DNA of 64,000 nt from Ochotona curzoniae (Eukaryota > Chordata > Mammalia > Lagomorpha > Ochotonidae): positions 744,001 through 808,000 of the forward strand of contig NW_024465434.1 of assembly GCF_017591425.1 (NCBI RefSeq), written 5' to 3'. A program made the translations under genes and the position numbers. Shown one piece after another: positions 21,791 through 32,962 of the stretch; positions within the stretch are counted from its first letter, which is position 1; each line of letters starts with the position of its first letter. Under the pieces are notes generated by a model, which was not told the DNA's origin, ran no database searches, and saw nothing but the letters and a program-made list of their open reading frames with translations.

Positions 21791-22354
21791 TTCCCCGTGC
21801 CCAACATACCCTATCAGTCAAGGCTTGACCATGCTACTCTATAAGTTCTAAAATTCTGCCACTCTCCGTCACCCTGAGCTAATCTCATACTGACTGGATT
21901 ACTTTCGGAAAAGTCAGCATTGCAGCGGACTTCCATGCCTCTAGTGTCCATCTTTCCTGGCTGTGGTGTGAACAATGTTTTGTGTTCTAAAAGGAAATGT
22001 GATTGATTACAAGTGTTTGACGGCCCCCTCTTCCCCTCTCCCAGTATAAAATCCAAATTGCCCAAAAGGATAAGTAAAAGCTTTGCATAATTTTCTTTAT
22101 TCACTGCTACTGGCTCTTTCCGTTCTCCTTGCAGTTCATGTTCCTGGCACTGATTTTCTTCTACACGGATCATCAAATGCACCATACTGTTCTCACAACC
22201 ATTTCTTCCCTCATGCCTAGCCCGTGGCTACTGCCCTCGGACCTCATACGCCCCTCCCTCACACACAATCACTACCCTGAATGCCTGACCGTCCTTAGTT
22301 TCCTCTGCTTTGGGAGAGGAATTTTTTTTCTTCACATAGTTTAGTGTGTTGCCC

Positions 22355-22545
22355 ATAGTTAGATCTATGCTTCAATTTTTAGTTTGACCACTTACTAGCT
22401 ACTGTGATCTGTAACCAAATTACCTAACCTCTTCCAAGACTGAGTTCCCTCATGTTTTTTCCAAAGGAATAATACTAATTTTTCAAGATTATGAGAATTA
22501 AACATTGTTGCATGTAATATACTCAAGACATACCTCAATAAAAGC
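22355..22545 (+). mobile_element. MIR SINE
   Basis: 'gaccacttactagctactgtg', 'aaattacctaacctcttcc' and 'gactgagttccctcat', then 'taatactaat' and 'atgagaattaaa', matching the MIR core and 3' order. Confidence 0.8.
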
Positions 22546-22642
22546 AAGTGTCTGCCTTATCTTATTTCTGGCTGTAAGGACAGAATCTGACTAGAGGTAG
22601 CATAATAAGCAAAAGGGGTAATTTTTATAAAGGTTCAGATAT

Positions 22643-22967
22643 TGGGCCCGGCGCGGTGGCGCAGTGGTTAAGGTCCTCACCTTGCACGCCCGGGATCCCA
22701 TATGGGCACCGGTTCTAATCCTGGCGGTCCCTCTTCCCATCCAGCTCCCTGCTTGTGGCCTGGGAAAGCAGTTGAGGACGGCCCAAAGCTTTGGGACCCT
22801 GCACAAGCGCGGGAGACCCAGAAGAGGCTCCTGGCTTCGGATCGGCATAGCATCGACCGTTGCAGTCACTTGGGGAGTGAATCATCGGACGGAAGATCTT
22901 TCTCTCTGTCTCTCCTCTCTGTATCTCTGCCTTTCCAATAAAAATAAAATAAATCTTTAAAAAAAAA
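22643..22967 (+). mobile_element. Young C-SINE with target duplication
   Basis: 'aaaggttcagatat' at 22629-22642 and 22968-22981. The head 'gggcccggcgcggtggcgca' retains most CpGs, so this is one of the youngest copies. Confidence 0.96.
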
Positions 22968-23040
22968 AAAGGTTCAGATATGTCTAACAATTTAGAAACC
23001 TAACACAAAACAAAAACAGAATTGTAAATGTTGTTCACTA

Positions 23041-23710
23041 ATACTCTCTCTTGATTCCTGTATTTTGTTCCCCTTAAATATGTGCTTTAAAATTTATACT
23101 AGTGGTCCCAGAAGTGGGGTACTGGGCAGCAGGGCTCGGGACTGAAGGCTCATGCCCGTTGGCCAGCCAGGTGTTCAGAGCTGGAGGGGCCGGCTAACCC
23201 TGGGAGTGGAGCTCAGGCCCATAGCCTGCCACATGCTTGGGGCCATGTGGCTTGTCCTGGTGGGGGGGGGCCCCGGGCAGTGGACCACACTGGGCCAGTC
23301 CTTAACACACACTGGCAGATCTGAGAACCAGGATAGGGTGCAGTACAGGCCGGGCTGAGTTACAGCACCAGCCAGTTCACATTAGGGTCAGGACTGGGGG
23401 GGGCTGAGTGCGCCGGGTTGGGCAGCAACACCCACCAGCAAATGCCAAGGTGAGACAGATCATGCCAGACTGGGTTGCAGCACCCACAGCTCATGCGGGA
23501 TGGGGGGAGATATGCGAGCCCAATAGGGGAGTGGTGCGGACTACCCTGCGGGGCCACTGCTCCTGCTGGTGAGTGTGAGAGCTGGAACTGGGTGCAAACC
23601 AGGCCCTGGCAAAGCTAGGCTGCAACACCTGCTGATCTACATGTGAACTGGGTTAGGGGGAGAGCCAGGCTGGGCGCAATTACTGTTTTCCTGGTGGAGG
23701 CATGAGTCTG
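23041..23710 (+). repeat. GC-rich composite repeat with degenerate tandem units
   Basis: A unique-looking AT-rich lead (23041-23105) is followed by GC-rich text with at least four spaced anchors (about 23360 TACAGCACC, 23430 CAGCAACACC, 23485 TGCAGCACCC, 23620 TGCAACACC) 55-130 bp apart. It then runs into a SINE-like tail. Inverted relatives lie at 20584-20758 and 8405-8662. No protein frame is supported. It could be an L1 untranslated region of this lineage or an undescribed composite element. Confidence 0.6.
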
Positions 23711-23805
23711 TTTGGACCACTGCAACCTCTTGAGGAGCGAGCCAGAGGATGGAAGATTCTTTCTACCTCTCCTCTCTAACGCTACAGTAAATCTTTTTTA
23801 AAAGG
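23711..23805 (+). mobile_element. C-SINE-like 3' tail attached to the composite repeat
   Basis: 'gaggagcgagccagaggatg', 'gaagattc' and 'ctctcctctctaacgctaca' mirror the C-SINE 3' end. No SINE head or body lies upstream. Confidence 0.6.
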
Positions 23806-23994
23806 ATGAGCTATGAGCTTAGGACCTTGAGAAACAGAAAAATAGGAGTATAGTGCTCAAAAAATTAGAGAGGTCTATAAAAAATACTCAATGGCTAACT
23901 TAAACAGGCCAGCCAAATATACGATAAAGTTGAGCATCAAAAAGTGTATTAACACTATGTATAAATTATAACCTGGTCTTTGAAAAAGAAAACA

Positions 23995-24312
23995 CTGTAA
24001 GATGCAGATTAAGCTGCTGCCTCTAACACCAGCATACAGATGGGTGTGGATTTGAGTCCCAGCTCTCCCACTTCAGATTCAGCCCCCTGCTAATGTGCCT
24101 AGGAAAGCAGAGAAGGATGGCACAAGCACTTGGGCCCCTGCATCCATGAGGGAGATTCAGAAGTCGTTCCTGGCTCCTGGCTCCTGGCTTCAGACTGGCC
24201 CAGTTCCCTCTGTTGCAGTTATTTGTATAGTGAACCAGCAGGTGGAAACTCTGTTTCTCCCTATTAACTGTGCCTTCCAGCTAAATAAGCCAATCTTAAA
24301 AAAAAAAAAATA
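23995..24312 (+). mobile_element. Old C-SINE
   Basis: Diverged copy with 'ctgctgcctctaacaccagc', 'gcctaggaaagcagagaagg' and an A-rich end. The 'gctcctggct' word is locally duplicated. Confidence 0.8.
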
Positions 24313-24339
24313 ACACACACACACAAACCTCCTTCCTTA

Positions 24340-24630
24340 TCTTCAAGTTTCTGGCAACGGTGGGCAACACTTGGTGTTCCCTGGCTTATGGCCACATCAC
24401 TCCAATCTACGTCTTCAGTCTTCATCGTTAAGTGGCATTCTCCCTGGATGTCTTTGTGTTGACATTTTCCGCTTCTTCAAAAGACACACAATCATTCTGG
24501 ACTACCATCCACACTAGTTCAGGATGATTTCAATGTAATCTGATTACACTCACAAAGATCCTATTTCCACTTAAGGCCACCTTCACAACTGGGAGTTAGG
24601 ACCTTTTGGGGGAAGACAATTCAACCCATA
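24340..24630. repeat. Ancient mammalian interspersed repeat, family not assigned
   Basis: 'ggcttatggccacatcactc', 'cactcacaaagatcctattt', 'aaggccaccttcacaactgg' and 'aagacaattcaacccata' are phrases of a widespread old mammalian repeat I recognise but cannot name with certainty. Confidence 0.55.
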
Positions 24631-24903
24631 TCTGGAATTAGGTAACTGTAATATAGACATTATATTTCCTGAGTTTGTTACTGTATTGGAACCATGTAAG
24701 AAAATGTTCTTGTTTTTAGGAAATAAAACTCTAAAGTATTTAACACTGATTAATACTGATAGACTATATTTGCAACTAGCACCCAAATGAATTGGGAACT
24801 TAGGGGAGAAAGTGCATATGTACATATACCAGAACCTACAGAATGATTCAAAGTAAATGTGACAAGATGCTAACTGGCAAATATGGGTAGGCAGTATGTT
24901 TTT

Positions 24904-25227
24904 GGGGGCCAGCTCATTGGCTCAACTGGCTAATCATCCAACTCCAAGTATAGGATCCCATACAGTTGCTGGTTCATGTCCCAGCTGCTCCGCTTCCCTT
25001 CCAGCTCCCTGCTATGGCCTGGGAAAGCAGAAAATGATGAAACAAAACCTTGGGACCCTGAACTTGTGTGGGAGATCTGGAGAAGCTCCTGGCTCCGGGC
25101 TCTGGATTGGCTCTGCTCCAGCCACTACAGATTTGGGGGGTGAACCAGCAGATGGAAGATCTTTGTCACTCCTGCTCTCTGCAGATCTGCACTTGCAATG
25201 AAAATAAATAAATCTTTTTTTAAAAAA
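24904..25227 (+). mobile_element. C-SINE, intermediate age
   Basis: 'ggggccagctcattggctca' head, 'ctatggcctgggaaagcag' body and a 'tgcaatgaaaataaataaat' tail. An older subtype than the 'cttgtggcc' copies. Confidence 0.88.
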
Positions 25228-25231
25228 GTAC

Positions 25232-25419
25232 TGCTTTGATTTGAATATGATTTGTTCCCTCCAAAATTCACATTGGCATTTAATCCCATTTTGATACTAA
25301 AAGGGCAGACATTTAAATTGTCTGTGGTGTTTACAGGCAATCTTTGGGAGATGACTACAATCAGATAAAGTCATCAAGATAGAATCCCCACGAATGAATA
25401 CTGGCTGCTTTATTAAACA
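25232..25419 (+). mobile_element. MaLR-type (MLT1/MST) LTR, 5' part
   Basis: 'tttgatttgaatatgatttg', 'ccctccaaaattcacattgg' and 'catttaatccc' follow the MaLR LTR start. It is broken at about 25420 by a C-SINE, and the 3' part lies at 26092-26285. Confidence 0.6.
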
Positions 25420-25705
25420 GAATGGAGGGATTGGAGTGCGGAACTGGAATCCCACACGGGTGACAGTTCGTGTCCTGGATACTCCACTTCAGATTTAGCT
25501 CCCTGCTAATGTCCTGGGAAGGTAGTGATGGAGTGGAGGATGGTCCGAGGCCTTGGGCCCCAAACCCACATGGGAGGCATAGAAGATGACCCTGCCTCAC
25601 AATTTTGGTTTGACCCAGCTCAAGAGGACATTACAGCCATTTGGGGAGTGAACCAGTGGACTGAAGACTCTCTCTCTCTCTCTCTCTGTAACTCTTACAA
25701 GTCTT
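25420..25705 (+). mobile_element. C-SINE inside the LTR
   Basis: 'ggaatcccacacgggtgaca' head side, 'ttggggagtgaaccagtgga', then a (CT)n run and tail. The 5' head is partial. Confidence 0.8.
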
Positions 25706-25735
25706 AAAACACACACACACACACACACATACACA
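25706..25735. repeat. (CA)n microsatellite
   Basis: About ten CA units following the SINE tail, with a single T interruption near the right end. Confidence 0.9.
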
Positions 25736-25757
25736 ATGACATACATGTGACATTTTT

Positions 25758-26091
25758 TGGTTTTTTTTAAGATTTTTTTTTTATTAGATAGTCAGATACA
25801 CAAAGAGAAGGAGAGTCAGAGTGAAAGATCTTCCATCTATTGATTGACTTCCCAAGCAGCCAAAACGGTTAGAGCTGAGCTGATCCGAAGCCAGGATCCA
25901 GGAACCTCTTCCAGGTCTCCCACGGGGGTGCAGGGTCCCAGGGTTTTGGGCCATCCTCGACTGCTTTCCCAGGCCACAAGCAGCAAGCTGGATGGAAGTG
26001 GGGCCTCCAGGACATGAACTGGCGCCCACATGGGATCCTGGCGTATGCAAGGTGAGGATTTTAGCTGCTAGGCAACCATGCCAGGTCCACA
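25758..26091 (-). mobile_element. C-SINE inside the LTR, opposite strand
   Basis: T-rich tail complement, full body and the head 'accatgccaggtcc'. It is inserted beside the previous SINE within the same LTR. Confidence 0.9.
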
Positions 26092-26285
26092 TAACTTTTT
26101 TCTAACGTGATACCTTATGATGCTCTGGGATTCTGCCAGCAAGAAGGCCATCACCAGATGTGAACCCTCAACCTTGGATCAGAACTGTGGGCCAACAAAA
26201 CAAATACTTTGTTTCTTTCTAACTTGCTGAGGCTGTGATGTTGCACTACTAGCAACAGAAAATGAACTACTACAGAGATCCCACA
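26092..26285 (+). mobile_element. MaLR-type LTR, 3' part
   Basis: 'aaggccatcaccagatgtga', 'ccttggatcagaactgtggg', 'aaatactttgtttctttc' and 'gaaaatgaactactacag' match the MaLR LTR end (AACTGTGAGAAATAAATTTCTG...GACTAAGACA). Confidence 0.65.
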
Positions 26286-26387
26286 GTTCTTTGCACTATT
26301 TCTGAAACTCTTCTGTTCACATTAAAATTTCCAAATGAGTTTTCAAAAATTACGTATGAATACATTTAAAAAAAATGCTCAGTCTAG

Positions 26388-26700
26388 GGACTGGCATACT
26401 ACCTACAATGCTGCTATCCCATATGGGTGATGGTTGGTGTCCCGGTTCCTCTACTTCCAATCTAGTTCCCTGCTTACCATGTGGAAAAGCAGTGAAAAAA
26501 TGGCACAAGAGCTTGGTCCCTCCCCATGGTTCATTCACAGACTCAGAGGAACCTCCTGGTTCCTGCCTTTGGCCTAGCTCGCCCTGTTGCAGCCATCTAG
26601 TAGACGGAGCTAAATACAGGATACCAATATCTCCCCACCTGCATCCCTTTATCTGTCTCCAAAACTCTTTCAAATAAACAAACAATAATAATCTTTAAAA
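26388..26700 (+). mobile_element. Old C-SINE
   Basis: 'gggactggcatactacctac' head, 'catatgggtgatggttgg' and the tail 'ctttcaaataaacaaacaat'. Confidence 0.75.
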
Positions 26701-26771
26701 GCAAACATTAAGACAAAATAAAACTGTGAGATATAAGGGAAATCTGAATAAACAGAAACTAATTTGAATTT

Positions 26772-27010
26772 TATTAAAGATTTATCTGAAAGAGTGACAG
26801 AAGGAAAGAAGCAGATCTCACATTTTCTGGTTCACTCCCCAATAGCCACAACAGCAGGGGGTGGTGCTAAACCCAAGGGAGCGCTTAGCCCAAGCACTCA
26901 GGCCAGCCTCCACTGCCTTTCCAGGCACATCAGCGGGCAGCTGCACCGGAAGCAGAGCAGCTGGGACTCAAACCAACACTCCAACATGGGATGCCAGCGT
27001 CAGAGAGTCG
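26772..27010 (-). mobile_element. Old C-SINE, truncated
   Basis: 'agatttatctgaaagagtga' tail complement to 'atgggatgccagcgtcagag'. The head is replaced directly by another SINE body. Confidence 0.7.
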
Positions 27011-27240
27011 ACCCACTGGTTCACTCCCCAAATGACCACAACAGCCAGAATTGGGCAGATCTGAAGCCAAGAATCAGGAATTTCCTCTAGGTCTCCCCAT
27101 GTGGGTGCAGGGGCCCAAAAAATTCAGCCATTCTGTTGCTTTCCCAGGCCACAAGCAGAGAGCCAGATCAGAGTCGACATGAATTAGCACCCATGTGGGA
27201 TGTCAGCCCTGCAGGCCTGCCACACCACCATGCCAGCTTT
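27011..27240 (-). mobile_element. C-SINE, tail missing
   Basis: Begins at 'cactggttcactccccaaat' and ends 'caccaccatgccagc'. It may be a duplication product of the adjoining SINE. Confidence 0.7.
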
Positions 27241-27351
27241 GGAAACATTTTTAGATCCATGACATTCCATCCTTCTTAATAATTATCATTTTATAAATCA
27301 AAATCACAAGGGAAAATTTAAAATGTAAGAACAATCAAGAAAATTTACATT

Positions 27352-27540
27352 ATTTGAGACAGAAACAGCAAGAGAGAGCAATAGTGTTCCTTTCCACGAA
27401 TTCATTCCCCAGAAGCTCAGAGCTCAACGCGGGTCTCCCAACCGGGTGGCAGGAACTGAGTCACTCAGGCCATCACCACTGTCTGCCATTCCGTAACAGC
27501 ATGAGCCTGGAGTTGGGAGCAGGTGGAGGACACAGCACAT
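27352..27540 (-). mobile_element. Old C-SINE, partial
   Basis: 'gacagaaacagcaagagag', 'aattcattccccagaagctc' and 'gggtctcccaaccgggtgg', then it decays. Confidence 0.55.
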
Positions 27541-27644
27541 TAACTGGGCTAAGTTCCCTTCTGCTAAGACATTGTTGGGGTGAGAAAAAGAGGAAACTCA
27601 CCTCATTAGGAAACATATCCTAAAGGTTAAAAAGGTCATACTTC

Positions 27645-27920
27645 TGACCCTTCACGAGGTCTCAATTGGTTAATCCTCCCCTCACAAGCGTCAGGATCCC
27701 ACAAGGGTAGAAGTGCATGCCCCACCTGCTCCACTGGCCTGAAGCCTTAACACCCTGCACCCTTGTGGAAGATCCGGGAAGAAGCTCCTGGCTCCTGGCT
27801 TCGGACAGGTGCAGCTCCCCTAAGGCCACATAGGGAGTGAATCATCAGACAAAAGATTTTCCTCTTTCTCTCTTCCTCTCTGTATATCTGACTTTGCAAT
27901 AAAAATAAATAAATCTTCTT
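27645..27920 (+). mobile_element. C-SINE with an internal deletion
   Basis: 'ggttaatcctcccctcacaa' and 'caggatcccacaagggtag', but the 'cagctccctgc...gcccaaag' section is shortened. The tail is 'tttgcaataaaaataaataa'. Confidence 0.8.
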
Positions 27921-28002
27921 AAAAAATTATAGTTCCCACTTACAGCTTAAGTAAATTCAACCTCTTGATGCCTATACAGGAAGTCTTCAAAACGTTTAAT
28001 AT

Positions 28003-28233
28003 TTTTTAAAGATTTCTTTTTATTTGAAAGGCAGGTTTCCAGAGAGAAGGAAAAGACAGATCTTCCATTTGCTGGTTCACTGCCCAAATGGCAGTGAACA
28101 ATGGCAGAACTGAGTGGATCCAAAGTCAGAGTCAGGAGCTTCTTCTGGTTCTCTGCTGGTCCACAGGCAGGGAGCTGGACCAGCAGCCAGGACCAGAATT
28201 GGCACCAGGGAGGATGTTGGTGCTGCCAGCCCC
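28003..28233 (-). mobile_element. C-SINE with an internal deletion
   Basis: 'aaagatttctttttatttga' through 'tgctgccagcccc'. The middle, normally 'gtctcccacgcgggtgcagg', is nearly absent. Confidence 0.75.
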
Positions 28234-28489
28234 ACATTCATTTAAAATGGATGTTATGAAAAATGCACAGCTTTCAGAAACTTTGGCACCAAAATACACA
28301 CACGCTTTGTTAAAAAAAAAAAAAAAATCACAACTAGGTCTCCCATGTGGTCAAAATAGCACAATCACCTGAACCATCACTGCCACTTCCCAGAATATAT
28401 TCTCTGTATTTGGAATAAACCGGAATCAGGAGCCATTTTGGTATCAGACCTACGTATCCAAACACCACGGTAAATACCCACCCCTAAAT

Positions 28490-28645
28490 TCCTATCTTTT
28501 AATTCTATTTTCTCATGAACTTTCTGAGGCACCCTTGTATATCTGTAAACATAAAGATATTAATAACACCTAACTCACAGAAGTTTCATGACAATGCTGC
28601 TAAAATCTATTGAAATGTTTAACAGCATGACTGGCGCAGAATTAA
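28490..28645 (+). mobile_element. MIR SINE, degraded
   Basis: 'taataacacctaactcacag' and 'gaaatgtttaacagcatgac' resemble the MIR 3' half. Weak. Confidence 0.4.
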
Positions 28646-28839
28646 CTAGCAGCCAGCAGATTTCTTCTCTCTCTCTCTCTTGAATTCTTTCAAATAGAAA
28701 ATTCTTTTTTCACAACACAATAAATTTATTTGTGATGATATTAACATAGTTAAGAAGGATGCACGTCCATGTGAACCACTGATTAGTGTGGGGAGAAAAG
28801 ACCAGTTTTCAAAAACAAGAAAGAGTATGAGTGTGATTT

Positions 28840-28872
28840 TTTTGGGGGGCCGGGGGGGGGGGAGGGAGGAAG
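28840..28872. repeat. G-rich homopurine tract
   Basis: Two long G runs separated by a CC, then GGAGGGAGGAAG. Four or more G runs close together make a G-quadruplex possible on this strand. Confidence 0.8.
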
Positions 28873-29291
28873 AGATAAACAGAAACCAAACATCACAAAA
28901 AAGAAAAGTTAAAAAGGGAATCACTGAGCCTTACTGTTCGGAGGAAGCAAGGCTTATCAGGCCTGCCCATCCCCACAGCAGGGAAGCAGCACAGGTAGGA
29001 CCAGCTGTCTACAGCACTGACTCAGAGCCCAGACAGGTGGTCCAGCCATGCAAAGGCAATGCCAGACAACCGTTAAAACTTAACTTCTTTGTAACATCTC
29101 AACAGTTTATAAATGATATCAGATATCTGTTTAATAAACTGTTGTACTACCTTGTTAGCTATCAAAGGTAACTTCCAATTGTTAAAATCCATTCTCTAAG
29201 GCTCATTTAATCTTTCTATTTTGGGGGGAGGAGAGTTGTCTGCTGTCATGTTCTTCCACTTATGTACTAAGTGGGAACTGTAACCATTTTA

Positions 29292-29623
29292 TTTTTTTAA
29301 AGATTTATTTTTATTATTTTTTTCATTGGAAAGGCAGATATACAGAGAGGAGAGACAGAGAGGAAGATCTTCCGTCCGATGATTCACTCCCCAAGTGAGC
29401 GCAACGGGCCGATACTATGCCGATCCGAAGCCAGGAGCCTCTTTTGGGTCTCCCGAGCGGGTGCAGGGTCCCAAAGCTTTGGGCCGTCCTCGACTGCTTT
29501 CCCGGGCCACAGGCAGGGAGCTGGAAGGGAAGCGGGGCTGCCGGGATTAGAACCGGCGCCCATATGGGATCCCGGGCGTGCGAGGCGAGGACCTTTAACC
29601 ACTTGCGCCACCGCGCCGGGCCC
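29292..29623 (-). mobile_element. Young C-SINE with target duplication
   Basis: 'aactgtaaccatttta' at 29276-29291 and 29624-29639 (16 bp, perfect). The head 'caccgcgccgggccc' and CpG content mark a recent insertion. Confidence 0.97.
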
Positions 29624-29710
29624 AACTGTAACCATTTTAACCATGAGGTAGCGATTCCTACCGGGATGAATTTCCTCCGTTTCTTTTTTCAACTATTCCT
29701 TAGCAGGAGT

Positions 29711-29890
29711 GGATGTTTAGCCCAGCAGTTAAAACACCAGTTACTGTGCCTGTCCAGCATCAGAGAACCACGATTGTTCTCCAGCTCTGCCCTGGCTCTG
29801 GCTTCCTGCCACTGCACACTAAGGGAGGTGATGACTCTAGGAACTGAGTTCCCACCACCCACACAGGAGACCCAGATCCAGTTCTGAGTT
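29711..29890 (+). mobile_element. Old C-SINE, 3' truncated
   Basis: 'gatgtttagcccagcagtta', 'ctccagctctgccctggctc' and 'cccacacaggagacccagat'. The tail is missing. Confidence 0.6.
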
Positions 29891-30064
29891 TGTTGAGCAC
29901 TGAAAGCACCAGAAATGTCTGCCAGAATCGTGGAAATTCGAATTCTTCTGAACCTAAAAATCTGAAATTGTTTAAATTAGGATACCCTCTAGCTCTTCTC
30001 TGCTTTCATAGTCTTCTATATTCTGTAAAGCACTTGTCCCACAATTCAGAAGATAAAGGGACAC

Positions 30065-30222
30065 GTGACAGGCACAGCGGTTATCATTACTACTCAGTGC
30101 TTGGGTTGGTGCCTCAATCCGGTCTTCAAAGCTCCCAACCCAGCTTCTGCTAATGCTCACCCTAGAAAGCAGCTCAAGCACTGGAATCACTCTGCTTTTC
30201 AAATAAATGAAAATAAATTAGA
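30065..30222 (+). mobile_element. Old C-SINE, internally deleted
   Basis: 'tgacaggcacagcggttatc', 'cttctgctaatgctcaccct' and 'ttttcaaataaatgaaaata'. Much of the body is gone. Confidence 0.55.
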
Positions 30223-30265
30223 CATTCAGAGATACAAATTAGCATGCTAGAAGTTATACAATACT

Positions 30266-30592
30266 GGGACCGGTGAGATACCCTAGTAGTTAAAAGTCCT
30301 CACTCTGCATGCACTGGGATCCCATATGGGTGCTGGTTCTAATCCCAGCTGCTCCACTCCCCATCCAGCTCCCTGCTTGTGGCCTAGAAAAGCAGTAGAG
30401 GACGGCCCAAAGCCTTGGGACTATGAGTCGCATAGGAGACCTGGAAGAGGCTCCAGGCTCCTGGCTTCAGATCAGCTCAGCTCTGGCCGTTGTGGCCACT
30501 TGGGGATAGAATCAGCAGATCTCCCTGTCTCTCCTCTATGTATATCTGACTTTCCAACAAAAATAAACGAATCTTTAAAAGAAAAAATAAAT
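30266..30592 (+). mobile_element. C-SINE
   Basis: 'gggaccggtgagatacccta' head, full body, and the tail 'ccaacaaaaataaacgaatc'. A 12-base gap falls in the 'catcggacggaagatctt' section. Confidence 0.9.
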
Positions 30593-31014
30593 TGTACAAA
30601 ACTAAGTGTTCTCTGCCATCTTTTCCAGTTTTCCTAAATTGTATGACTCCCTTCTTACTCTAGCTATGAATTTACCTCAAAGAATGCCTGTCACTGGTGT
30701 TTCCTTCTAATTGCCAGTCTTTCTAATAATCCTATTAGTCCTCTCATAATAATCTAACAGGTTCATGATTCTGCTTCTATTTGACATTCAACAAGCCAAT
30801 AGTAGTAGACAAGGTGGTAGAAGGAAAAGGGAGATGGCAAGATTATGTTACTTTCCACCTGCTACCAATTCCATGGAATCCTTTGCTATAGCTAATTAAT
30901 CTTTCTTCAGTGTTATGTGAACACAAATACAATCCCAGTTCTACTATGAATACCCCACCAGAGTATTTCCTAGGCCAAAGAAAAAGTTTAAGGCATTCTT
31001 ATGCTTTCCATTCT
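30593..31014. other. No recognised gene or repeat
   Basis: AT-rich unique-looking sequence with no notable frame. Confidence 0.5.
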
Positions 31015-31276
31015 TTTTTCAAATATTTATTTGAAAGGCTGAGTTACAGAGAGATCTTCCATCTGCTAGTTCACCAATGGCTCCAACCAGGAACTTCCTC
31101 TGAGTTTCCCACAAAATATAGACGCACAAAGACTTGGGCCATCGCTTGTTGCCTTCCCAGATATATCATCTGGGAGCTGGATCAGAAGTGAGACACCTGG
31201 GGCTGGAACCAGCACCCATATGGGACACCAGCACGACAGGCAGCAGCTTTACTCACTACACCACGGCACCAGCCCA
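31015..31276 (-). mobile_element. C-SINE, intermediate age
   Basis: 'aaatatttatttgaaaggct' tail complement and 'cacggcaccagccca' head. Confidence 0.8.
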
Positions 31277-31405
31277 GACTTTTCATTTTTTAAGAGACAG
31301 ACAGGGCATCGTAATCTTTGGCCATATTTCTACAGGTTTTCTAATGTTGCCTCAAATGTTTCAAATGTTTCCTTAAAATTCAGAACTGCCTTCCCTTCTA
31401 CTTTT

Positions 31406-31738
31406 TAAATTTTTTAAAAGATTTATTTATTTTTATTACAAAGTCAGATATACAGAGAGGAGGAGAGACAGAGAAGACCTTCCGTCCGATGATTCACTCC
31501 CCAAGTGACTGCAACGGCCGGTGCTGCGCCGATCCGAAGCCAACATCCAGGAACTTCCTCCAGGTCTTCCACACGGATACAGGGTCCCAAAGCTTTGGGC
31601 CGTCCTCCACTGCTTTCTCAGGCCACAAGCAGGGAGCTGGATGGGAAGTGGAGCTGCCAAGATTAGAACCGGTGCCCATATGGGATCCCGGAGCGTTCAA
31701 GGCGAGGACTTTAGCTGCCAGGCCATGCTGCCGAGCCC
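31406..31738 (-). mobile_element. C-SINE with target duplication
   Basis: 'tcccttctactttt' at 31392-31405 and 31739-31752. Full length. Confidence 0.94.
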
Positions 31739-31752
31739 TCCCTTCTACTTTT

Positions 31753-32150
31753 AACATAAACCCAAGATATCACAGTCTCTTATTTCTCAAGACTCCTTCT
31801 AGAATTTGCATTACCCCTAGCTGTTTTTTTTTGTTGTTGTTGTTGGTGGTGGTGGTGGTCTTCATTGAGTTCAAAATGGCAAACATCTTCACAGCTTTTT
31901 TTTAACCACCTAAAATACCAAATTAAATTTATCAGATGCTCTGTTTCATAAGCTTCAAGAACATGTTGAGCTCTCTGAAGTCCTCAATCATGATTAGCAG
32001 ACTTCCATAAAAATACTGAAACCAGAATTAAGAATCATTCTACAACCTTTCAAATAAATAATGTAACTATATTTGCACAACCAAATGGTGTATGTCACGA
32101 ATGTCCGACTTGTTTAATTACCGGGTGACCATCCTTCAGGAAGAGAGACA
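31753..32150. other. No recognised gene, one GTT/GGT simple repeat
   Basis: A (GTT)n-(GGT)n run lies at about 31828-31860. The rest is AT-rich and unassigned. Confidence 0.5.
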
Positions 32151-32475
32151 GGGCCTGGAGCCAGTGTTGTGGCATAGTATATTAAGCCTCCTCCTACAGC
32201 ACTGGCATCCCATGTGGGTGCTGGTCCTAGTACTGGCTGCTCCACTTTCACTCCAGCTTCCTGCCATTGTGCCGGGGAAAGCAGTGATGATTGCCCTAAC
32301 CCTTGGCACATACGTGGGAGAGCAGGAAGAAGCTCATAGCCCCCACATCAGACAGGACCAGCTCTAGCCATTACAGCTGTTCGGGAAGTGAGCCACAGAT
32401 GGAAGAGCTCTGTCTCCCCTTCTCCCTTCTCTCCTGTAACATCTGCCAGTTACCTCTCTACCAGAAACACATTTA
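32151..32475 (+). mobile_element. C-SINE, older subtype
   Basis: 'ggcctggagccagtgttgtg' head, 'ccattgtgccggggaaagca' and a pyrimidine-rich end. Confidence 0.8.
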
Positions 32476-32960
32476 CCTTCTGAGCTATGAGGTGGTCACT
32501 GGGAGGTAAAGCTGCCCTGTCAGAGCCTCTTCCCAGCTCTCTTGGCTAGCAGATCAATTCATATGACTCACTCACACTGAAGAGGAACTGACCCATGCCA
32601 TTCTTAAAGAAGCATGGTTGACAGATATAAATTAATAAAATGAGATATAGACTATAGAACCCCATTATTGTAAGTGGGTGATTATCCTTAAAACTGTTCT
32701 TTAATTGTTCTTTAACATTTACAAGTCACCATCAGACTCAAATGTGCAGTTACTGCATGGCTCTTCAGCAAGAAGCTACCTGTTGGTGAGCCAAGGTGGA
32801 GAGGTCATGTCAACTGATGGTTGTACTGCCGTCATTCAAAAACATCTCCTGCCAGTCTACTATGTGTCATCGTTCCAGGTGGCTGAAGTAACAAAGGTCC
32901 CTACTTCCACGGGACTAGCACTCTGCGGGTAGTTGCTCTAGTCATTTAACAGTTGACACA
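32476..32960. other. No recognised gene or repeat
   Basis: Frames of 68-75 codons occur (32705-32932 among them) but carry no recognised motif. Confidence 0.45.
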
Positions 32961-32962
32961 AT

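Noticed and set aside
21814..22185. 123-codon minus-strand frame as a gene
   Set aside because: It partly overlaps L2-like sequence, has no recognised domain and lacks splice or promoter support.
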